Of a DNA stretch of 64,000 nucleotides, positions 58,101 through 64,000 are shown one piece after another. The DNA is from Montifringilla adamsi (taxonomy: Eukaryota > Chordata > Aves > Passeriformes > Passeridae): the NCBI GenBank assembly GCA_017590115.1, contig JAGGNK010011003.1:1024955-1088954 (forward strand). Reading direction: 5' to 3'. The first letter of the stretch is position 1. Each line of letters starts with the position of its first letter. Position numbers and translations under genes: made by a program. The notes below the pieces were generated by a model. That model ran no database searches. It saw only the letters and a list, made by a program, of their open reading frames with translations, and was not told where the DNA came from.

Positions 58101-61100
58101 CACTGCAAGGGCAGGGTCCTGCTGGCACGGTTCAAAGGGGCTTCACCCAGCCAGGGGCCCCTGCTGACCCCCAAATCTACAGCTCCCCCTAATCCCATAA
58201 GGATTCCAAAATCCTGGGGCACAAGCTACCTTCATCCCCAGGTGAGCACACACCCAGCTGTGGCCACTGGGCAGACAGGTAAAAAGTTAATTGAGGTGAT
58301 GGCAGGGAGGGCCCCGCGCTGCCCTGGCTCCGGTGTCTAATGGCTCCAAAGGCCAGAGCAGCAGGAACCTAGAGTGGGGCTGCAGGGGGATCCCCAAACC
58401 CCCTCGGCTGCTCCATGTGCTCCCCTCCACTGACACCCTGAGACACTCCCTCCACCGAAGCAGGGTGTCCCAAGTTGTACTTCCTCCAACAGAACAGAGA
58501 CCAGGCTGCCCTGAAAACCACACAGGAGAAACTCCCACTGTGGGAAGGATTCACCTCCCGCTCCCCCACGGGGGCTGGCACAGCTCCTTAATTAACGTGG
58601 GGTGAAGAAATTGCCCGTTGCCAATATCACCCGTCTCTAGTTGCCTGACATGTCACACCAGCTCTGCAACGTACAACTAGACATTTTTTAACCCACAAGA
58701 TCTTCTTTTCCACCAAAACATGCCATTGCACTGATAAGACACCTATTTCTATGTCCCAAAATGAAAATCAGATCCCATTGTGAGACTCTCAGCAGCTTGA
58801 GGTCAGGATAAAACACACACCCACAGCCATGAGTGGTGGTGTTTAAAGCCTTCACTGCTTCTGCCACAGAGCAAACCGATATTTCAGTATTTTCCATGGC
58901 CAAAGTCTCCTGATGACGTTTTGGTATTGATCAAACCCATGTTTTATTTGTCAGAGCTGCCTTTTGCCACCCAATCCAGGTGGACACCGTAACCTTCCGG
59001 CAACAAGTCCACCTCGCTACTGGTCAAAGTCACTGAGCTGTAGTGGCTTAACAAACATGCAAATCTCCTGATTTAATCACGTCTGTGACGCACATGGACT
59101 CGATCCGTGGTGGCCCCGAGCCTTTTCCTCGACTCCAGTGGCTGCAAGCCCATCCTTTGGCAGCCCCGTGCCTCAGTTTCCCCAGTGATGATGGGCTCTG
59201 CCAAACTGGGATCTACTGATTAATTAAAAACCCCAACAACTCCTTGCACGCAAACCATCTATTATTCAAAACGTGCGATGGAGCCACGTGTGCACAAGAA
59301 AATGTGCTGCCAACACGCTCCACCGGTGCTTCCAGTGTGGAACTGGGCTCAGCTTTCCATTTTTTTACCTGGTGGGAAGCCCAAGGAGCAGTTTGTACGT
59401 GTCTCTACCTTTAAGGGGCTCTGCATTTCAGAGAGGAAAAACCCAAACCAAAACCACCAAAAAAATCAAACAGCTTTTCCATGACAAATTCTCCCTCTGA
59501 TGGAGTGCACTTGCTGCAACTGTAATTCCAACTGTTCATTCTCCCTGCTGGGATGGCATCTCCGAGGGACACGAGGCAACCACACCAGCTCCCAGGTCCT
59601 TCCAGGGAATCTCACATGGAGTCACTGCTGTCACCCGGCCATCTCACAGGACATGCAGGCACTGGGAGCTGTCACAAACAAAGCCATCGACTCTGTTGAC
59701 AGGAGAGGGTTGAGACGAGTGCCAGGAGGGCTCCATTTACACAACAGCCAGCTGGAAGAGCAGCACAAAGCTCGGCTGGTGACGCAAAACAAAGCTCTGG
59801 ACTGTGGTGATGGTCTTCAAATGCTTTGCAGGGAAGCTGTTCCTAGTTGCAGCTGCATCAGTGATGCTGCTGTAACCAGATCCCCCCAGCTCAGTCGAGG
59901 ATTTTAAAGAACACAGACCCAGGCTGGAGTGCAGAGCAGGTATAACCCTCCCCTCAGCAGGCCAGAGGGGCTGTGACGAAGGATCAGCACCATCCTTGCA
60001 TCTGCAGAACAGACACACATTTGTTCCAGCCCAGTGTCCTGCCATGAGCGACAGCGTGAGCAGCACCCAGGGGGAGACATGGCCACACTGCCCTGCGTGC
60101 TGCCCTTCCCAGGGGCCAGACAGCTGAGGGCAAGGGGACTTGAGCTGTTCTCCATGACCCTCGGCCTTTGGGATACACTCTGCAAAAAACAATTTAAATT
60201 ACTCCTGGGAGGGTAGCTGAGAGCCTGGCTATCTCCGGACAACTCAGCCAGCCCCACAGTTAAAACATTTGGATGTTTCTTATCAGTGCTTGGAGAGGAT
60301 TAAAGTGCCAGGCCATTTATTAGCGAGGGAGCAGGTTATAAACCTATCTCAGCTTGAACACCACGTTCATGTCAGGAAAAGCAAGGCAAGAACAGGACAG
60401 ATCAAAAGAGAGCCATTAAAGGCGTGAGAAAATGGGGCTGCCATATAAGGAGCTAATAAAGTTAGCAGCTCTCCAGTTTGAAGGAAAAAAAAAGTGCAGG
60501 AGAAGCGGAAAACATCCTTGGGGTCCACACAGCAGCCTCTCTTTGAGGAGGATAAACCAATAAATAAAAGTGGGCAGACACAATGCTTCAAAAGGCAGGT
60601 TTATCCATTTTGAACACGGCGCCTTTCCCGAGTGGCGGAGCTGCCACACATCGCTGAGACTGCTCACCAAACATTTCAAACAGCAAAGATTAGATACCGA
60701 ACAAGGACAGCAACCAGGACTTGTTGGCTCAGACTACAACTTCCTACCCTCAGGTCTGGCTCAGCAACATCTCTGTGTGGTGTGCTGGGAAAGGGGGACA
60801 TTACACCTCTCCCTGGCTACGTCAGCTGGAATTCACGGGGATCTGGGCAGGAACACGAGGGTTCTCCCCACCACCAGTGCACAGCCAGTTCCTTTGCTTT
60901 CTGTACAAAACCAGGAGGTTTCCCAGCAAAGAGCCCCAAGAAACACTCAGTGTTCCTTTCTTTGAGCCAGCCAGCTCCAGCCACCATCTTGTCAGGATAA
61001 AATGTATTTACATGTCTTCCTTGCTCATTGATAGTATTTATTAAAAGAACATTATGACAGCTGAATATCAAATTCCCAGCTAGGCTTTTATCTCCTTTTT

Positions 61101-64000
61101 AAGCCAGCCTGAATTATTGGCCTAATTTTATAGCTTACCCATTCTGCTTTATGCTCGTTTTCTCCAAGAAAGAATTGGTGCTGTTTGATATTTAGGCCCA
61201 TTTGTTGCTAAGACAGAGGCTATGGGCTTAGGGGCTGAAAACACTTGGAGCACAGAGCCGGGTTCTGGGGCCTTAATCAACACAGGATTTATATTAATAA
61301 ACTCTTGATTTCGGTTCTTTTTGAGGGTTAGTGCTCCAAATCTTCCTGATGAGATGACTCTGTGCAGAAAATCCCCTTCACGTTTTTGAAATGCAACATT
61401 TGGTAATTTATTTTCTGTTGCTCTTCCCTGTGGTGTTCTTACCCACAGCGCCAGGGAGGGGAGCTGCCACAAAATGCCACCATTTTAGTCAGTGTCTTAA
61501 CAGCAGCCACATCCCACAGCCCAGTATACAGGGGGCCCTGGACTTCAGTTGACACTGAACACACTTTTATGTCTATATAAAAGCACATTTCTGTTTTTAA
61601 AATTCCTTCTACAAAGAACCAGAGGTTTCTTCAGCAGAACGCAGAGTGATGGTTAAGCCACACAACCAAAGCTTACATGCCAACATACGACTGCAAAAGA
61701 GTTTACTCTTGCTCATGGTGTGGTAGATATATTAGAAAGAACACCCATTTTTAGCCTGTTGTTGGGGAAAAAAAATCACAGGAATATTACAAGAATCACA
61801 GGAATATCACAGTGCCAACTTCTGCCCGACTTCCCCTTGCCCCCAGACTCCTGTACAACTACATGCTAGAGAGCTGTGTCTGCTCGCTTCACAAGGATTC
61901 TCCCCAAGCACAGGGCTTTCATCACTAGACAGGACTGAAGCCTTCCAGGCTGCAAAAGATTGCATTTTAAGGGAAAACCAAAGATAACAAAAATAAAAAA
62001 AGACAGTTCCATGTGATTTGATACCCAAATAGGACAACTGTAAAGGATATAAATCCCCTAGGACTGGTCACTGAATCACTGAATCCTATACTTTGCCATT
62101 TTTAACACCTAATTGGTATATTAACTCTATACCCAGATGTGATGTTTACCTGTGTGCAATGCCCAGGAGAAAAAAAAAATCTCAGAAGTTACACTGGAAA
62201 TGTTACAGGACAAGGCTTTAGCACAAGCCCCACAGTCCAAACCTGCAAGCTACAGGCTGCTCTTCCCACATTCGGCATTGGATTGAGCAGCACACCCAGC
62301 ACAAAATAAACTCCGAGCCACCACTATCTGAGCTTTGGTTTCATCAAACACCATTTTGATACCACAGCAACGTGAGGGTGTTGAAATGAAGAGGAGTGAG
62401 CCCATGTCTGTGGAGTTACCACTCCTTCACTCCAGAGAAAGCACAAAGAGAAATATTTGTGCATCAACACCTGCTGCGTTCTAAAGCCTCTCCTCCAACA
62501 CAGCATGGGAGAAGTTCCTCATCTGCCTTTGGCTTTTATTTTCACCTCTGCAGATCTCACTGTGCAGCTTTTTAACTCCTTGGGCTAAGAGCAAAGCTTG
62601 AAAGACTGTGGTTTTCTCCTGAACAGAGGAGGAGTGGAGGTTTGTATCGCTTTTTGGCACTGGAAATTCAGGTTTTGTTTAGCTTGGAAATATCATGGAT
62701 GTAGCTCGAGTAACTCTTCAGGGTGGTAAAAGTTCAGCGCTCACAAGGCAATTCTCAGTCGTTTATCCTAAACTGCCAAAGGAAAGTAATTTAGAGTCCC
62801 ACAGGGTGTGCCAGCCTGAAAAATGTGGAATCATCCCAAGAGGCAGCTTCTTGCTCCTCCGAACCTCCCTGCCAGCAAAGGCCTATGAAGAGTACAAGGT
62901 GTATCTCCAAACCAACACAGCCCTAACGAGGGAATAAAATCCAAATCCCTGTCCACACTGCCTTATTCCAAACAAGGCTCTAGGCACACTTTTCACACAC
63001 CTACCACAGGGAGCAGGGCATGAAATCTGGCGTGGCCACCTCATCCCCACCCTGTGCTTAATTTTGGCTAAAAACAAGAATAAAGCCGTAGCTGTGCTAG
63101 AAATCCCTGCAGCAACCAGTCAGTGAAATAATTTCTCCTAAGGGGTTTCTCCAGGGCCGGGTCAGCCAGTGGCATCCATGGAATCCTGATGCGATATCCT
63201 CATTAAGAGTGGCTAACGACCCCCAGCACTCCCTGTGCACTAATGACTGCGGGAAGCTGCGCCTCCAAGCCATGTGTGACCTGGCAGAGACCAGCACCAG
63301 GTCTCTGGTTATTACCTTTGCAACACAACAAAAGGAAGGACACCCAAGTAAGGAAGCGTTTCCCTTCTTCCTGGCGAGTGAGCAGGACTCTGAGGAATGG
63401 AGTAATGAACCAGCTGCATCTCACAGGAGCAAGTTCACAGAGAAAAAAAATGTAATTCAAAGGGACCCTGATCTTCATCAACACCATTTAAGATGTTCAA
63501 CACTCCCTCTGACTTTCACTGCCTTTGCCTGAGCAAAATTAGGAGGAATAGACTATCCCACATAGGTCTGTGGGCTTGGAGGGAAAGGGGCCTCACAGTT
63601 TTGCTCCCTGGAGGCACCCGCTCTCCCCACCCCTTTTGTGTGTATTTTTTTTAACGTGCCACACATCAGCACAATGCTGACAAGGGCTTTGTATGTTTTC
63701 TGCCTATGCAGCAGTTCAAGACACACAACTCTGGATTTTTTGAAAGGGAAAGGGGGAGGGAGCTGCCCTTTGCTGTACTGTTTAATTGCACTGCTTGCTC
63801 TTCTGCATGACCACAGGGAAGGGAAAAAGCACCAAGGTTTAAAAACAGAACCATTTTTAGTAGCCAAAAGGGTCAAACTCAGTCTTCTCACGAGATACAG
63901 TGGAGCTCAGAATAAAATCTACCAGAGACAAGAAAAAAATTATAAATCACCAGGGTTTCTTCTCTGGATTTGGATGTGACCCCAGAAAAACAGCTCATCC
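58101..64000. other. Region upstream of SPEN, no gene recognised
   Basis: About 5.9 kb of sequence has balanced base composition, no CR1 fragment I can identify and no exon I recognise on either strand. In human, FBLIM1 lies upstream of SPEN in the same orientation. I looked for its Cys/His-rich LIM exons and found none. The sequence may be intergenic, or it may hold untranslated or noncoding exons that cannot be seen by reading. Confidence 0.6.

Noticed and set aside
62695..62937. 80-codon open frame on the plus strand upstream of SPEN
   Set aside because: It looks protein-like at first (VTLQGGKSSALTRQF), but I recognise no family and it is short enough to be chance.
1..64000. CRISPR arrays, bacterial operons, phage or plasmid elements, tRNA or rRNA genes
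   Set aside because: No regular spacer array, ribosome binding site pattern or RNA-gene signature was seen. The spliced SPEN gene and CR1 repeats show this is a vertebrate chromosome.

Overview
This is eukaryotic, almost certainly avian, genomic DNA. It carries one multi-exon protein gene on the minus strand, with canonical splice signals and introns from 0.56 to 20 kb. At least ten dispersed fragments belong to the CR1 LINE family, whose 3' ends (for example GGTTTGGGTTGGAAGG) are the typical bird repeat. I saw no bacterial-type operon, phage, CRISPR array or tRNA gene.

The gene is SPEN (SHARP/MINT, Msx2-interacting protein), a very large nuclear RNA-binding transcriptional corepressor. It reads from right to left. 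The start codon is at 57635 in exon 1, inside a CpG-rich segment, followed by exon 2 (39627-39307), exon 3 (36028-35552), exon 4 (15562-15402), exon 5 (14231-14031), exon 6 (13163-13012), exon 7 (10516-10391), exon 8 (9832-9719), exon 9 (8574-8461), exon 10 (6916-6816), and the giant exon 11, which starts at 4218 and is still open at position 1. All ten junctions keep frame. The exons give about 2022 residues: RRM1, an Arg/Ser-rich linker, RRM2, RRM3 and RRM4, and then the first 1405 residues of the charged central region. The nuclear receptor, RBPJ and SPOC parts of the protein lie beyond the left edge.

Everything else is intronic or upstream. Introns 1 (17.9 kb) and 3 (20.0 kb) hold most of the repeats. 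They contain a degenerate CR1 endonuclease-domain copy (about 45.6-46.2 kb), a decayed C2H2 zinc-finger fragment (about 47.86-48.06 kb), an intragenic CpG island (29.84-30.18 kb) and several short local duplications. Immediately upstream of the start codon the CpG island stops abruptly at a single N (57698). It is followed by a 38-bp G-rich tandem repeat and a degenerate minisatellite, so the SPEN promoter and 5' UTR are probably incomplete in this assembly. From 58.1 to 64 kb I recognise no gene.

I found no convincing new biological system. The observations most worth checking are the GC-AG intron 10, the broken promoter at the N, the CpG island in intron 3 and the zinc-finger fossil.
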